Shown in pieces: positions 24,346 to 33,285 of a stretch of 64,000 nt of DNA. The position numbers and the translations under genes are program-made. Origin of the DNA: Nitrospira defluvii (GTDB lineage: Bacteria > Nitrospirota > Nitrospiria > Nitrospirales > Nitrospiraceae); NCBI GenBank assembly GCA_011525625.1, contig WYAX01000014.1:62001-126000 (forward strand), given 5' to 3'. How positions within the stretch are numbered: position 1 is the stretch's first letter; each line of letters starts with the position of its first letter. The notes under the pieces are model-generated. The model made no database searches, was not told the origin of the DNA, and worked only from the letters and a program-made list of their open reading frames with translations.

Positions 24346-25760
24346 GCGTGCAACAGACTATTCAGGGACCGTTACCTGCCGCTGAGGAGGGCCGAACCGT
24401 GTTGATCGTCGACGACGAACCGTCGATGCGCACGGCTTTGTCGGAGACCGTCCGTCGATTGGGGTACCACGTACGAGGGGCGATCGACGGGGCGGACGCG
24501 ATCGAACAGGTCGAACGACTGAAACCCTGGTTGGTGGTCACGGATTTGAAAATGCCACGGGTCACCGGGCTTGAGCTGGTCAAGGCGATCAAACAGAAGG
24601 CGCCTCAGACGTTCATCATTCTGATGACGGCGTACGGCACGGTGGAGACCGCGGTTGAAGCCATGAAGTACGGCGCGAACGACTATATTCTCAAACCGTT
24701 TTCAACCGATCTGGTAGAGCGAGTCATTCTGAATTTACAGGCCATCACTGCGTTGGATGAACAGGAGACACCGATGCCGGCGGAAGCCCGCGCAATCTTG
24801 ACGCAAGACGCCGGGATGATTCGTTTGCTCACCACGCTGGAAGGGGTCGCGGCGAGCCAGGCCACCGTGCTGATCAGCGGTGAGAGCGGTACCGGAAAAG
24901 AACTATTGGCGCGCTATATCCATGCCCGAAGCCCCCGCGCTCATCGACCGTTCGTGGCACTCAATTGTGCCGCCCTTCCGGACAGTCTTCTCGAGAGCGA
25001 GTTGTTCGGCCACGAGCGCGGAGCCTTTACGGGTGCGATCCAAAAAAAACTGGGCAAATTCGAAATGGCGCATACCGGGACATTGTTTCTCGACGAAATC
25101 AGCGAGATGAATCTTGGGCTGCAGGCCAAACTGCTGCGTGTCCTTCAGGAACGGGAGGTGGATCGCATCGGCGGGCGTGAACCGGTACCGGTGAACATCC
25201 GCGTGATTGCGACGACGAATCGCTCGCTCTATCACGAAGTGACGCAAGGGCGATTCCGGGAAGATCTGTTCTATCGACTGAACGTCTTTCCGGTTACGGT
25301 GCCACCCCTCCGTGAACGACCGGGGGACATTCCGTTGCTGGCGAGGCACTTTCTCCGCTCCTCGGCGCAACGCAATGGCTTGACGGCGCCGACGCTGTCC
25401 GATCGGGCGATTGCGGATCTGCAACAGCGTCCCTGGAAGGGGAACGTCCGCGAACTAGAAAATGTCATGGAACGCGCCATTTTAGTGGCGGCAGGCGGGG
25501 CGGTTGACGTCGATCATCTCCTGCCCGGTGACGGAGTCGTGCCCGTGCGGGACTTGGAGACGGTCGAGGCGCTGGTCGCCCCTTCGACGCACGGCTCGCT
25601 CTGGGAAATGGAACGGGATCTGATCGTGAAGACCCTGGCGCGGGTGAAAGAGAACCGCACCCATGCCGCGAAGGAATTGGGCATCAGTATTCGCACGTTA
25701 CGGAATAAGTTGCGGGAATATCGTGAAATGGGCCATCAGGTCGAGGCGGAGAAATCCTAA
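24342..25760 (+). CDS. flrC: NtrC-family flagellar response regulator, FlrC/FleR-like
   Basis: A 472-residue regulator: receiver domain with Asp68 (VVTDLKMPRVTG), AAA+ with GESGTGKE and GAFTGA (227-232), and a C-terminal Fis-type helix-turn-helix (THAAKELGISIRTLRNKLREY). FlrC/FleR proteins bind enhancer sites and activate sigma-54 promoters of rod, hook and ring genes. ATG 24342 overlaps the kinase stop (ATGA). This protein is the best candidate to act at the sigma-54-like promoters before flgB, fliK, fliL and flgF. Confidence 0.9.
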   Translation: MSVQQTIQGPLPAAEEGRTVLIVDDEPSMRTALSETVRRLGYHVRGAIDGADAIEQVERLKPWLVVTDLKMPRVTGLELVKAIKQKAPQTFIILMTAYGTVETAVEAMKYGANDYILKPFSTDLVERVILNLQAITALDEQETPMPAEARAILTQDAGMIRLLTTLEGVAASQATVLISGESGTGKELLARYIHARSPRAHRPFVALNCAALPDSLLESELFGHERGAFTGAIQKKLGKFEMAHTGTLFLDEISEMNLGLQAKLLRVLQEREVDRIGGREPVPVNIRVIATTNRSLYHEVTQGRFREDLFYRLNVFPVTVPPLRERPGDIPLLARHFLRSSAQRNGLTAPTLSDRAIADLQQRPWKGNVRELENVMERAILVAAGGAVDVDHLLPGDGVVPVRDLETVEALVAPSTHGSLWEMERDLIVKTLARVKENRTHAAKELGISIRTLRNKLREYREMGHQVEAEKS

Positions 25761-25770
25761 GGCGGGACTA

Positions 25771-25802
25771 GGCAAATCTTTCCCTCCGGCACCATTTCTG
25801 CC
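25771..25802. promoter_or_regulatory. Pair of candidate enhancer motifs upstream of flgB
   Basis: 25771-25783 reads GGAAAGATTTGCC on the minus strand; 25788-25802 reads GGCACCATTTCTGCC on the plus strand, two bases longer than the other copies of this motif. The pair lies about 80-100 bp before the sigma-54-like site at 25869, a normal distance for an NtrC-type activator. Confidence 0.5.
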
Positions 25803-25868
25803 GAGTGTCTGATCAGGGGCCGCTGGGGTGAACGCACAACGTCAGCGGTATTTCCTACACGTGTGACG

Positions 25869-25884
25869 CGGTACATAGATTGCA
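25869..25884 (+). promoter_or_regulatory. Sigma-54-like promoter before flgB
   Basis: CGGTACATAGATTGCA: GG at 25870-25871 and GC at 25882-25883, ten bases apart, with the full TTGCA. Transcription would start near 25895, leaving a 25-base leader with AGGAGGG before ATG 25920. Confidence 0.65.
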
Positions 25885-25919
25885 CACTAGTGGGCAGAAT
25901 TTTCTGAGGAGGGTAGACC

Positions 25920-26327
25920 ATGACCATCTTCGACAGGACCATGCAGCTGCTGGAGCGGTCCCTGGATTTACGTGGGGCTCGCCAACAGGTGATTGCCGCC
26001 AACATTGCCAACGAAGAAACGCCAAAATATCGCGCCACGGATTTGAATTTCGGGCAGGCACTTGCGAATGCCCAACAGGGCAAGCTCCCCATTACCCTCG
26101 TCTCCACGCATCAGCACCACATCGGCCCAAAAGGGAACGGATTCCAGCGGGTGACGGGGCGACTGGAGGAAGTGCCGGCGGGCGATCTCCCGCTTGATGC
26201 CAACTCAGTCAACATCGAATTGGAAATGGCCAAGATGTCGGACAACGCCCAGCAGTACAACACGGCGGCGACCATCATTAGTATGAAATTCAAAGGCCTT
26301 CTCAATGCCATTCGTGAAGGACGGTAG
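25920..26327 (+). CDS. flgB: Flagellar basal-body rod protein FlgB
   Basis: A 135-residue proximal rod protein, normal length. The N-terminus has the rod/hook motif RQQVIAANIANEETPKYRA, and the C-terminus helix pairs with it as in all axial proteins. It is exported by the flagellar type III system and forms the proximal rod above the MS ring. AGGAGGG precedes ATG 25920. It is the first gene of the flgB-flgC-fliE-fliF-fliG-fliH-fliI-fliJ operon. Confidence 0.97.
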   Translation: MTIFDRTMQLLERSLDLRGARQQVIAANIANEETPKYRATDLNFGQALANAQQGKLPITLVSTHQHHIGPKGNGFQRVTGRLEEVPAGDLPLDANSVNIELEMAKMSDNAQQYNTAATIISMKFKGLLNAIREGR

Positions 26328-26389
26328 CCGCTTCCACGAGACACTAATGCGATGAGTCGGGTCACGGGCGAACCATAACGAGGTGTGTG

Positions 26390-26839
26390 ATGGATTTATC
26401 AGATAGTCTCGCCGTCTCCGTATCGGCACTCGATGCACAACGCCATCGGTTGAATGTGATTGCCAGCAATCTGGCAAACGCTCAGTCCACCAAGACGAGC
26501 ACCGGTGGCCCGTATCGGCGCCGCGATGTGGTCTTTCAAGCCGCGCCGGTCTCCTCCGCGTTTCAACGCGCGTTCAAGCAGGTCTCGACGGGGCCTGGAA
26601 AGCATGCGCTGGACGGCGTGAAGGTCGCCCGGGTGATCGAGGACCAGAAGCCGGGACAAAAAGTGTACGACCCTCGACATCCAGACGCTGACAAGAAAGG
26701 CTTCGTGACGATGCCGAACGTGAACGTCATGGAAGAGATGGTCAATATGATCGGTGCATCTCGAGCCTATGAAGCCAATGTGCAAGCCGTCAACGCGACC
26801 CGCACCATGTGGAATCGCGCGTTGGAGATCGGGAGGTAA
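26390..26839 (+). CDS. flgC: Flagellar basal-body rod protein FlgC
   Basis: A 149-residue proximal rod protein with the N-terminal axial motif LNVIASNLANAQSTKT and the C-terminal MVNMIGASRAYEANVQAVNAT segment. The in-frame GTG directly before ATG 26390 is an alternative start one codon earlier. It lies 62 bp after flgB, longer than other gaps in this operon. Confidence 0.97.
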   Translation: MDLSDSLAVSVSALDAQRHRLNVIASNLANAQSTKTSTGGPYRRRDVVFQAAPVSSAFQRAFKQVSTGPGKHALDGVKVARVIEDQKPGQKVYDPRHPDADKKGFVTMPNVNVMEEMVNMIGASRAYEANVQAVNATRTMWNRALEIGR

Positions 26840-26841
26840 TC

Positions 26842-27144
26842 ATGACCGACTTGCGGATCGCGGGAGCGAATCAGCTTCATCCGATCGACATCCCCGAGAT
26901 CAAAGAGGCCGGGCAGGCCGGGGGAGCGAATTTCGTCGATTCGCTGCAAGAGGCGATCGGGCACATCAACGATGCGCAAACGGGAGCCAGTCAGGCTGTC
27001 GACGCGCTGGTCACCGGCCAGAACACCAACATTCACCAGGCGATGGTGGCCCTGCAACAGGCCGATGCCTCGTTTCAGCTGATGATGCAGGTCAGGAACA
27101 AGTTGGTGACGGCCTACGAAGAAATTCAACGGATGCAGATTTAG
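26842..27144 (+). CDS. fliE: Flagellar hook-basal body protein FliE
   Basis: A 100-residue protein, the usual size. The C-terminal half (ALVTGQNTNIHQAMVALQQADASFQLMMQVRNKLVTAYEEI) is the FliE signature. FliE joins the MS ring to the rod. ATG 26842 follows GGGAGGT; the start is two bases after the flgC stop. Confidence 0.96.
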   Translation: MTDLRIAGANQLHPIDIPEIKEAGQAGGANFVDSLQEAIGHINDAQTGASQAVDALVTGQNTNIHQAMVALQQADASFQLMMQVRNKLVTAYEEIQRMQI

Positions 27145-27233
27145 TCGAATCCCAAGACGACCGGCTGTATCGCGTGTACGCCAGGGAAGCGTCATTCTGG
27201 CTCGAATGCTCGGCATAAAGGACCCCGCCACGT

Positions 27234-28796
27234 ATGTTCTCAAAATTCAGCCACTTCACGATCAATCAGCGCCTCATCATCCTGCTCGCCCTCGCCGGCT
27301 CCATCGCCGGTCTGGTGGCGGTGACGCTCTGGACGCAGCAGCCGGACATGCAGGTGCTCTACGCCAACCTGGCAGTCGATGATGCCGCGGGCATCATCGA
27401 TAAATTGAAAGACGCGAAGGTGCCGTATGAGACCACCAACGGTGGCACCACCATCCTGGTGCCGAATGCGCAGGTCCACGATCTGCGGCTCGAAATGGCC
27501 GGGCAGGGGCTTCCGCATGGGGGGGGAGTCGGATACGAAATCTTCGATCGGACCACCATGGGCATGTCGGACTTTGTGCAGAAGTTGAATTATCGCCGGG
27601 CATTACAGGGGGAGCTCGCGAGGACGATCACACAAATGCCGGAGGTCGAGCGGGCACGGGTGCATTTGGCGATTCCTGAGCGTCGGCTGTTTGCCACGGA
27701 ACAGGACCGTGCACGGGCTTCCGTCGTGGTGTCGTTGCGTGCCAATCAGACGCTCTCCAAGGCGCAGATCCAGGGGGTCGTACATCTGGTGTCCAGCAGT
27801 GTCGAAGGACTGCAAGCCCGTGATGTGACGGTGGTCGATGGTCACGGCAATCTGTTGTCGAACAGCTCTAGCGACGAGTCCGCCGGTTTGTCCGGAACAC
27901 AAATGGAATTTCAACGAACGCTGGAAAAAGATATTGAAACCCGCATTCAAACCATGTTGGAACGGATCGTCGGCGTCAACAAGGCCGTCGTGCGTGTGTC
28001 CAGTGTGCTCGATTTCAGGAAAGTCGAGACCACCGAGGAACGGTACGATCCGAACGGTCAAGTGGTGCGAAGCGAGCAGCGCGGCCAGGAAAAATCCAAT
28101 GGCGTCAACGGCACCACCGGCGGTGTTCCCGGTGTCGAGTCCAACGTGCCGGGCGGCACGGAGGCGGAGGCCGGACAAACCAGTTCGAACAGCAATCAAA
28201 CGAAAAACGAGACCGTGAACTATGAAATCAGCCGTACGGTCTCGCGCATCGTAGAGCCGACCGGGACCATCAAGAAACTGTCGGTCGCGGTGTTGGTGGA
28301 CGGGATCTATGAGGGAGGGGGCAAAGCCGGTGAAGCGGGGGCCGAACAGCAGCCGAAGAAGTACGTGCCGCGGTCTGAAGAAGAAATGAAGCGGATCGAA
28401 GAGATTGTCAAGAAAGCCATGGGCTATTCGACGGAGCGGCAGGATCAAGTCGAAGTGGTGAATGTGCAGTTCGGTCTCGGCGTCGAGGAGCCGGCTGGCG
28501 CCGCGGTGGAAGCGGTCGCGGATTCGACGAAGGTGTGGATGCCGTATATCCGCTATGCGGTCGGCGGTGTGCTCTTCTTCCTCATTCTCTTCATGGTGGT
28601 GCGTCCGTTGATGACGATGCTGGTGGCCTCGGCACCGGCTCCGGTTGAAAGTGATACGCCGGCGCTGCCGGCATCGGTAGGTCAGGTCGAAGCAGCCATC
28701 AGCGGAAAACAGCCGGCGCAGATCCTGGATATGGCCAAGAATAACCCCGCCAACACGGCCGTCGTCGTCAAACAATGGCTCAAGAGTAACGCGTAA
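27234..28796 (+). CDS. fliF: Flagellar MS-ring protein FliF
   Basis: A 520-residue inner-membrane protein. It has transmembrane helix 1 (about residues 13-31) and ring-building motifs with VHLAIPERRLF, then a periplasmic collar region rich in Asn/Gly/Thr around 280-330. Transmembrane helix 2 is near 442-460, followed by a C-terminal tail that binds FliG. It forms the MS ring, the base on which the motor and export gate assemble. AAAGGA precedes the ATG. Confidence 0.97.
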   Translation: MFSKFSHFTINQRLIILLALAGSIAGLVAVTLWTQQPDMQVLYANLAVDDAAGIIDKLKDAKVPYETTNGGTTILVPNAQVHDLRLEMAGQGLPHGGGVGYEIFDRTTMGMSDFVQKLNYRRALQGELARTITQMPEVERARVHLAIPERRLFATEQDRARASVVVSLRANQTLSKAQIQGVVHLVSSSVEGLQARDVTVVDGHGNLLSNSSSDESAGLSGTQMEFQRTLEKDIETRIQTMLERIVGVNKAVVRVSSVLDFRKVETTEERYDPNGQVVRSEQRGQEKSNGVNGTTGGVPGVESNVPGGTEAEAGQTSSNSNQTKNETVNYEISRTVSRIVEPTGTIKKLSVAVLVDGIYEGGGKAGEAGAEQQPKKYVPRSEEEMKRIEEIVKKAMGYSTERQDQVEVVNVQFGLGVEEPAGAAVEAVADSTKVWMPYIRYAVGGVLFFLILFMVVRPLMTMLVASAPAPVESDTPALPASVGQVEAAISGKQPAQILDMAKNNPANTAVVVKQWLKSNA

Positions 28797-28807
28797 CGGA
28801 TTCGTTC

Positions 28808-29803
28808 ATGAATAAAGAACTCTCGGGTGCCCAAAAGGCCGCGATTCTCCTTCGCGCTATCGGGGAAGAGGCCGCGGCCCAGGTCATGAAAACGCTGGAT
28901 CCGAAAGACATTCGCAAGCTCGGTATGTTCATGAAAGAGACGGCGAATATTACCAAACAGGAAGAAGACAGCGTGATCGCCGAGTTCGAACAGGCCAGCG
29001 CCAGCGGCGAAGTGCAGTTTGAAGGCCGGGAATTCATGGAGGCGATTCTGAAGAAGGCCTTGGGTCCTGAGAAGGCCGCTCGCATGATCGAATCGTTGAA
29101 TACCAAGACCTATCCCGGCATCGACGCTTTGAAATGGGTCGATTCCCGCACGGTGGCCCAGATCCTCAAGATCGAACATCCTCAAACCATCGCCGTGTGT
29201 CTGGCGCAAATGGAGGCCGAACAAGCCAGCGCCGTCCTGGCGTTGTTACCGACGCATCTGCACGCGGATGTGTCACTGCGACTCGCGACCATGCAGGAGG
29301 TCCAACCGGAGGTGCTCTCCGAACTCAGCGACAGTCTGCAGGAGATTCTGTCGGCATCCATGGGGATGTCGAGCATGTCGGTGGGCGGGGCTGAGTTGAT
29401 GGCCGATATTCTCACCCGCGTCGACAAGAATACGGAAGGCGCCATCATGGCGAAGATCACGGAGAAGGACCAGGCTCTCGCAGATAGCATCCGAGCGCTG
29501 ATGTTCGTCTTCGACGACCTGGTAGGCTTGGACTCGCGCGCGATGCAGGAATTGATGAAAGAAATCAGCAAAGAGGATCTGCCGATCGCGTTGCGCGGCG
29601 CAACCCCGGAGATCAAGGAAAAGTTCCTCAAAAATATGTCCAGCCGGGCGGCGGAGATGCTCAAGGAAGACATGGAAACACGCGGACCGGTCAAGGTGTC
29701 CGACGTCGAAAAATCTCAACAGAACATCCTCAAAGTGTGCCGCAAGCTGGAAGAAGAGGGCCGGATCGTCATCGGAGGCGGTGGAAGCGAGGAGATGCTC
29801 TAA
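28808..29803 (+). CDS. fliG: Flagellar motor switch protein FliG
   Basis: A 331-residue switch protein of normal length. The N-terminal FliF-binding domain starts LSGAQKAAILLRAIGEEAA; the middle domain has EHPQTIAVCLAQM; the C-terminal torque domain has FVFDDLVGLDSRAMQELMKEI with the charged residues that meet the stator. Its stop codon is followed at once by the ATG of the FliH fusion, so the two are tightly linked. Confidence 0.97.
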   Translation: MNKELSGAQKAAILLRAIGEEAAAQVMKTLDPKDIRKLGMFMKETANITKQEEDSVIAEFEQASASGEVQFEGREFMEAILKKALGPEKAARMIESLNTKTYPGIDALKWVDSRTVAQILKIEHPQTIAVCLAQMEAEQASAVLALLPTHLHADVSLRLATMQEVQPEVLSELSDSLQEILSASMGMSSMSVGGAELMADILTRVDKNTEGAIMAKITEKDQALADSIRALMFVFDDLVGLDSRAMQELMKEISKEDLPIALRGATPEIKEKFLKNMSSRAAEMLKEDMETRGPVKVSDVEKSQQNILKVCRKLEEEGRIVIGGGGSEEML

Positions 29804-30853
29804 ATGGGCGGCGCGGCGTTGGGCTCGGGGATGCCGGCTGCGTCTCCGGTCGACTCAGACAAAGAGTTATCACCTCGGGCGGTGCTGATCGTCGACGATG
29901 AGCCCTCGATCTGTCTTTTGCTGGCTGAGATGTTGCAGGCCACAGGCCATCCGATTCTCACGGCGGGATCTGTCGCCGACGCGATGGGCCATGTCCGGAC
30001 CCGCACCGTTGCGGTCGTGATCGTCGATGTTCAACTGGGAGGGGCGGACGGTATTGCATTGTTGCAGCAGGCGTTGGATGTCGACAACCGCCTGATGGGT
30101 ATCGTGATGACGGGGCACGGCAACATCGAACTCGCTGTGCGAGCCATGAAGTCAGGCGCCGCAGATTTTCTGACGAAACCGTTTCAAGCAGAGCTCGTAC
30201 GTGTCGCGGTTTCCCGGTTACTGGAACTCTATCGGCTTCGGCAGGAAAACACCGTCCTCACCCGTACGCTCATCCGCTCCGGCAACATTCAACTGCGCAC
30301 GATCCCGCTGGCGGATTTCAGCCGCGGGAATCGCCCCTTTGGGGTCGACGATCACAGCGAGTTCGAACGAGGGCTGGCGGAAGGGGAGAAGCGGGCCACC
30401 GAGCGGGTCGCGGCGGCACGACAACGCGAACAGGTCATCGTGGCGTCGCTCGCCGCCAAATTCGAGGAGGTCTGGCAGAGCCTGCACGACACCGTCGAAG
30501 AAGAAGTGGCCGCCCTCTCCTTCATGATCGCCCAAAAAGTCCTCCGCGATATCGTCTCGGAACGGCGGGATCTGGTTGTTGCGCAAGTGAAAGCGGCGTT
30601 GGGGCATCTTCACGAAAGCGGCCTCGTCCGTGTTCGTGTCCATCCGTCGGATGTGCAGGCCTTGGAGTCGGCGCGTGCCGGGTTGAGCCAAACTCCTCAT
30701 GGCTTGTTGACCCTGAAGTTTGAGACGGATCCGGCCATTACTCCCGGCGGATGCCTGGTTCAGGCCCAAAGTTTGTTGATCGATGCGACGCTGGATACGC
30801 AACTGTTGCGGCTGGGTGAAGCCTTGAGAGGACGGGACGCCGGTGAAGCTTAG
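29804..30853 (+). CDS. fliH: FliH export regulator with an N-terminal response-regulator receiver domain
   Basis: A 349-residue fusion. Residues 25-143 form a receiver domain with all key residues: acidic pair Asp31/Asp32, phospho-acceptor Asp75 (VIVDVQLGGADG), Thr103 (MTGHGN) and Lys125 (TKPF). A leucine-rich linker (LYRLRQENTVLTRTL) leads to FliH proper: GLAEG (190-194, one GxxxG unit), a coiled coil, and the ATPase-binding C-terminus with GGCLVQAQSLLIDATLDTQL (316-335). FliH holds back the ATPase FliI and brings it to the export gate. The gene lies between fliG and fliI, the usual fliH place, and is one uninterrupted frame. I know of no standard FliH with this domain. Confidence 0.9.
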   Translation: MGGAALGSGMPAASPVDSDKELSPRAVLIVDDEPSICLLLAEMLQATGHPILTAGSVADAMGHVRTRTVAVVIVDVQLGGADGIALLQQALDVDNRLMGIVMTGHGNIELAVRAMKSGAADFLTKPFQAELVRVAVSRLLELYRLRQENTVLTRTLIRSGNIQLRTIPLADFSRGNRPFGVDDHSEFERGLAEGEKRATERVAAARQREQVIVASLAAKFEEVWQSLHDTVEEEVAALSFMIAQKVLRDIVSERRDLVVAQVKAALGHLHESGLVRVRVHPSDVQALESARAGLSQTPHGLLTLKFETDPAITPGGCLVQAQSLLIDATLDTQLLRLGEALRGRDAGEA

Positions 30854-32150
30854 CGAACGCCTGGAACATATCGAACCGTTGTCGGTGACGGGGCGGGTGG
30901 CTCAGGCCGTGGGTATTGTCATCGAAGCCTCCGGGCCGTTCACCTCAGTCGGGGAGGTGTGCGAGATCACCAGGGAAGGCGGCCATGGAGCGGTGATGGC
31001 CGAAGTCGTGGGATTTCGGGAGGATCGTGTGCTGCTGATGCCGTTGGGGGAAATGCAGGGCATCGGTCCTGGGAGTCGTGTGGTGATGAAAGGCCATGTC
31101 GCCTCCGTCCCGGTGGGCCCGCAGATGCTGGGGCGGATCTTTGACGGCCTCGGGCATCCGCTGGACGGTCAACCGGCCATCCGGAGCGACCTGCGCGTTC
31201 CGCTGTATGCCTCGCCCTTGAATCCGCTGCACCGGGCACGCATCACCCAACCGGTCGATCTGGGAATCAGAGCGATCAATGCCCTGCTGACCTGCGGGCA
31301 AGGACAAAAGATCGGAGTGTTTGCTGGATCGGGGGTGGGAAAGAGCGTGTTGTTGGGCATGATCAGTCGCTATACGCAGGCCGATGTGCGGGTCATCGCG
31401 TTGATCGGCGAACGGGGGCGCGAGGTCAAAGAGTTTCTGGAACGTGATTTGACGCCGGAAGCCAGAGCTCGGTCCATTGTCGTCGTGGCCACGTCCGACC
31501 AGCCGCCGCTCGTCCGCATTCGAGGGGCCTTGGTGGCGACCGCCATTGCCGAATATTTTCGTGACTGCGGGAAACATGTGTTGTTGATGATGGACTCGCT
31601 CTCCCGATTGGCCTACAGCCAGAGAGAAGTCGGGTTGGCCATCGGGGAACCGCCCACGACCAAAGGATACACGCCGTCCGTGTTTGCGGTGTTGCCGAAA
31701 TTGTTGGAGCGGGTGGGGCCGGCACAGAGCGGCGGCAGCATCACCGGACTGTATACGGTGCTGGTCGACGGAGACGATCTTAACGACCCCGTGGCGGATG
31801 CCGTGCGCTCCATTCTTGACGGCCATATCGTGCTCTCACGCGAATTGGCGGCACGCAATCACTTCCCTGCGATCGATATTTTGCAGAGTACCAGCCGGGT
31901 GATGCGGGATATTGTCACCCCCGCTCACTATGCCGCCGCTCGGCTGGTGTTCGAACGGACTGCGCTCTATCGACGGTCGGAGGATTTGATCACGCTGGGA
32001 GCCTACAAACCGGGGACGAGCAAGGAACTCGACAAGGCGGTGTCGGCTCATGACGGAATCACGGCGTTCCTGCGCCAGGACACCAAGCAGGCATTCGGCT
32101 TGTCGCCATCGATCGACGCACTCCTCAGCCTGGCGGGATCGATTCAATGA
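30843..32150 (+). CDS. fliI: Flagellum-specific export ATPase FliI
   Basis: A 435-residue ATPase related to the F1 beta subunit. Walker A AGSGVGKS (161-168), Walker B LLMMDSLSRLAYSQREVGLAIGEPP and the C-terminal helical domain are intact. It forms a hexamer under the export gate and drives unfolding and loading of substrates with FliH and FliJ. The GTG start at 30843 overlaps fliH by 11 bases, so FliI is coupled to the receiver-FliH fusion. Confidence 0.97.
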   Translation: MKLSERLEHIEPLSVTGRVAQAVGIVIEASGPFTSVGEVCEITREGGHGAVMAEVVGFREDRVLLMPLGEMQGIGPGSRVVMKGHVASVPVGPQMLGRIFDGLGHPLDGQPAIRSDLRVPLYASPLNPLHRARITQPVDLGIRAINALLTCGQGQKIGVFAGSGVGKSVLLGMISRYTQADVRVIALIGERGREVKEFLERDLTPEARARSIVVVATSDQPPLVRIRGALVATAIAEYFRDCGKHVLLMMDSLSRLAYSQREVGLAIGEPPTTKGYTPSVFAVLPKLLERVGPAQSGGSITGLYTVLVDGDDLNDPVADAVRSILDGHIVLSRELAARNHFPAIDILQSTSRVMRDIVTPAHYAAARLVFERTALYRRSEDLITLGAYKPGTSKELDKAVSAHDGITAFLRQDTKQAFGLSPSIDALLSLAGSIQ

Positions 32151-32587
32151 ACGTCACGGTGCTTCGCCAGTACGCCGTGCAACTGGAAGAAGTGGCCAAG
32201 TTGGAGTTGGCGGAATTAGGCCGTGCCCTGCAACAGACGATCGATCATATGGCTCTCCTGGAGGCGAGGGCAGGCGCAGATGCCGAACGCTATCTCACGC
32301 AGGTGACGCAAGGCGGCACCGTCGATCAGGTCGCCAGTCATCTCGATGCCATGGAGCAGGCCGTCGCCGCTCGGCGGCGCTTGGAGCAGACCGTCGTCAT
32401 TCAACAGACGCAGATGGAGCAGAAGCGAGGCGAACTGCTGGAGGCGATGCAATACAGAAAGAAATTGGATTTGCTCGACGCCCGTGCGGCTGCGGAATTA
32501 CGCCGTCGTCGTGACCGGCAGGATCAGCAGTTGCTGGACGAACGCGCCTGGCGCCGAGGTCCACTGCAAAAGGGAGAGCGGGTATGA
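32147..32587 (+). CDS. fliJ: Flagellar export stalk protein FliJ
   Basis: A 146-residue protein predicted to be almost entirely a helical hairpin coiled coil (alternating Leu/Val with Glu/Arg/Gln), as expected for FliJ, the central stalk of the FliI ring and chaperone escort. Sequence identity within this family is low, so the call rests on shape, size and position right after fliI, which it overlaps by four bases (ATGA). Confidence 0.85.
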   Translation: MNVTVLRQYAVQLEEVAKLELAELGRALQQTIDHMALLEARAGADAERYLTQVTQGGTVDQVASHLDAMEQAVAARRRLEQTVVIQQTQMEQKRGELLEAMQYRKKLDLLDARAAAELRRRRDRQDQQLLDERAWRRGPLQKGERV

Positions 32588-33261
32588 GGGCGATCGATGG
32601 AAGCAGGACCAGGGGGTTGTCCGCTCGCATCTCGATGGAGACGGTCCTTCTCGTGGCTCTACTCGGGGCGGGACTGAGCCAGGCAGCGACGGAGGAGGCT
32701 AAACCGGTTCCCGCAGTACAGAAGGAGGCTGCGAAGGCGGACGCGCCGAAGTCCGATACGCCGAAAGTCGAAGCCGGGAAAGCCGAGACGGTCAAGAAAG
32801 AGGTGCAGGGGCCGGCGCTGAGCGCCCCCCGCGAGATGTTCGAGTTGCTGGAACAGCGGAAGCGGATGCTGGACAAGCGGGAAGCGACCCTGCGCGGATC
32901 AGAGACCCATTTGTTGGAACTCAAGGCCGAGTTGGAGCAGATCGTCACGCGGCATGAACAGGCGGTGGAAGCCGAGAAAAAACGACGGCAAGCCGCTCAA
33001 GCCAAGGGAGGCAATGAGCCGGCAAAGGCCAACACATCGGCGAAGGCCGCGCCGGCTGTGAATCTGAATCAAGCCCAGCTGGCCAAGATCTATGAAACGA
33101 TGCCTCCTGAAGAGGCCGCGGCGCGTCTCGAACGTATGCCTGAACGGAAGGCACTCGAGGTACTGCGCCTCTTAAAAGGAAAATCGGCCGGAGCCATTCT
33201 CGCCGAAGTGAAGCCGGATCGCGCCGCGCGCCTGACCGAGCAACTGCTCACGAGCCCATAG
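32584..33261 (+). CDS. MotE-like / MgtE N-domain protein in the flagellar operon
   Basis: A 225-residue protein. A hydrophobic N-terminal segment (METVLLVALLGAGLSQA, residues 18-34) anchors or exports it. A Lys/Ala/Pro-rich linker and a coiled coil (about 83-130) follow, then a C-terminal helical domain with AKIYETMPPEEAAARLERMPERKALEVLRLLKGKSAGAILAEV, the MgtE-N-like repeat found in MotE. MotE proteins are periplasmic chaperones of the motor protein MotC in alphaproteobacteria; their role elsewhere is less clear. It overlaps fliJ by four bases and ends this operon, so a motor or export role is likely. Confidence 0.72.
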   Translation: MRAIDGSRTRGLSARISMETVLLVALLGAGLSQAATEEAKPVPAVQKEAAKADAPKSDTPKVEAGKAETVKKEVQGPALSAPREMFELLEQRKRMLDKREATLRGSETHLLELKAELEQIVTRHEQAVEAEKKRRQAAQAKGGNEPAKANTSAKAAPAVNLNQAQLAKIYETMPPEEAAARLERMPERKALEVLRLLKGKSAGAILAEVKPDRAARLTEQLLTSP

Positions 33262-33285
33262 CCTCTCGTTTATCCTTTCTCCTCC

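Noticed and set aside
27603..28775. A 390-codon open frame on the minus strand
   Set aside because: It lies opposite fliF and is His/Arg-rich, as expected for an antisense frame in GC-rich DNA.
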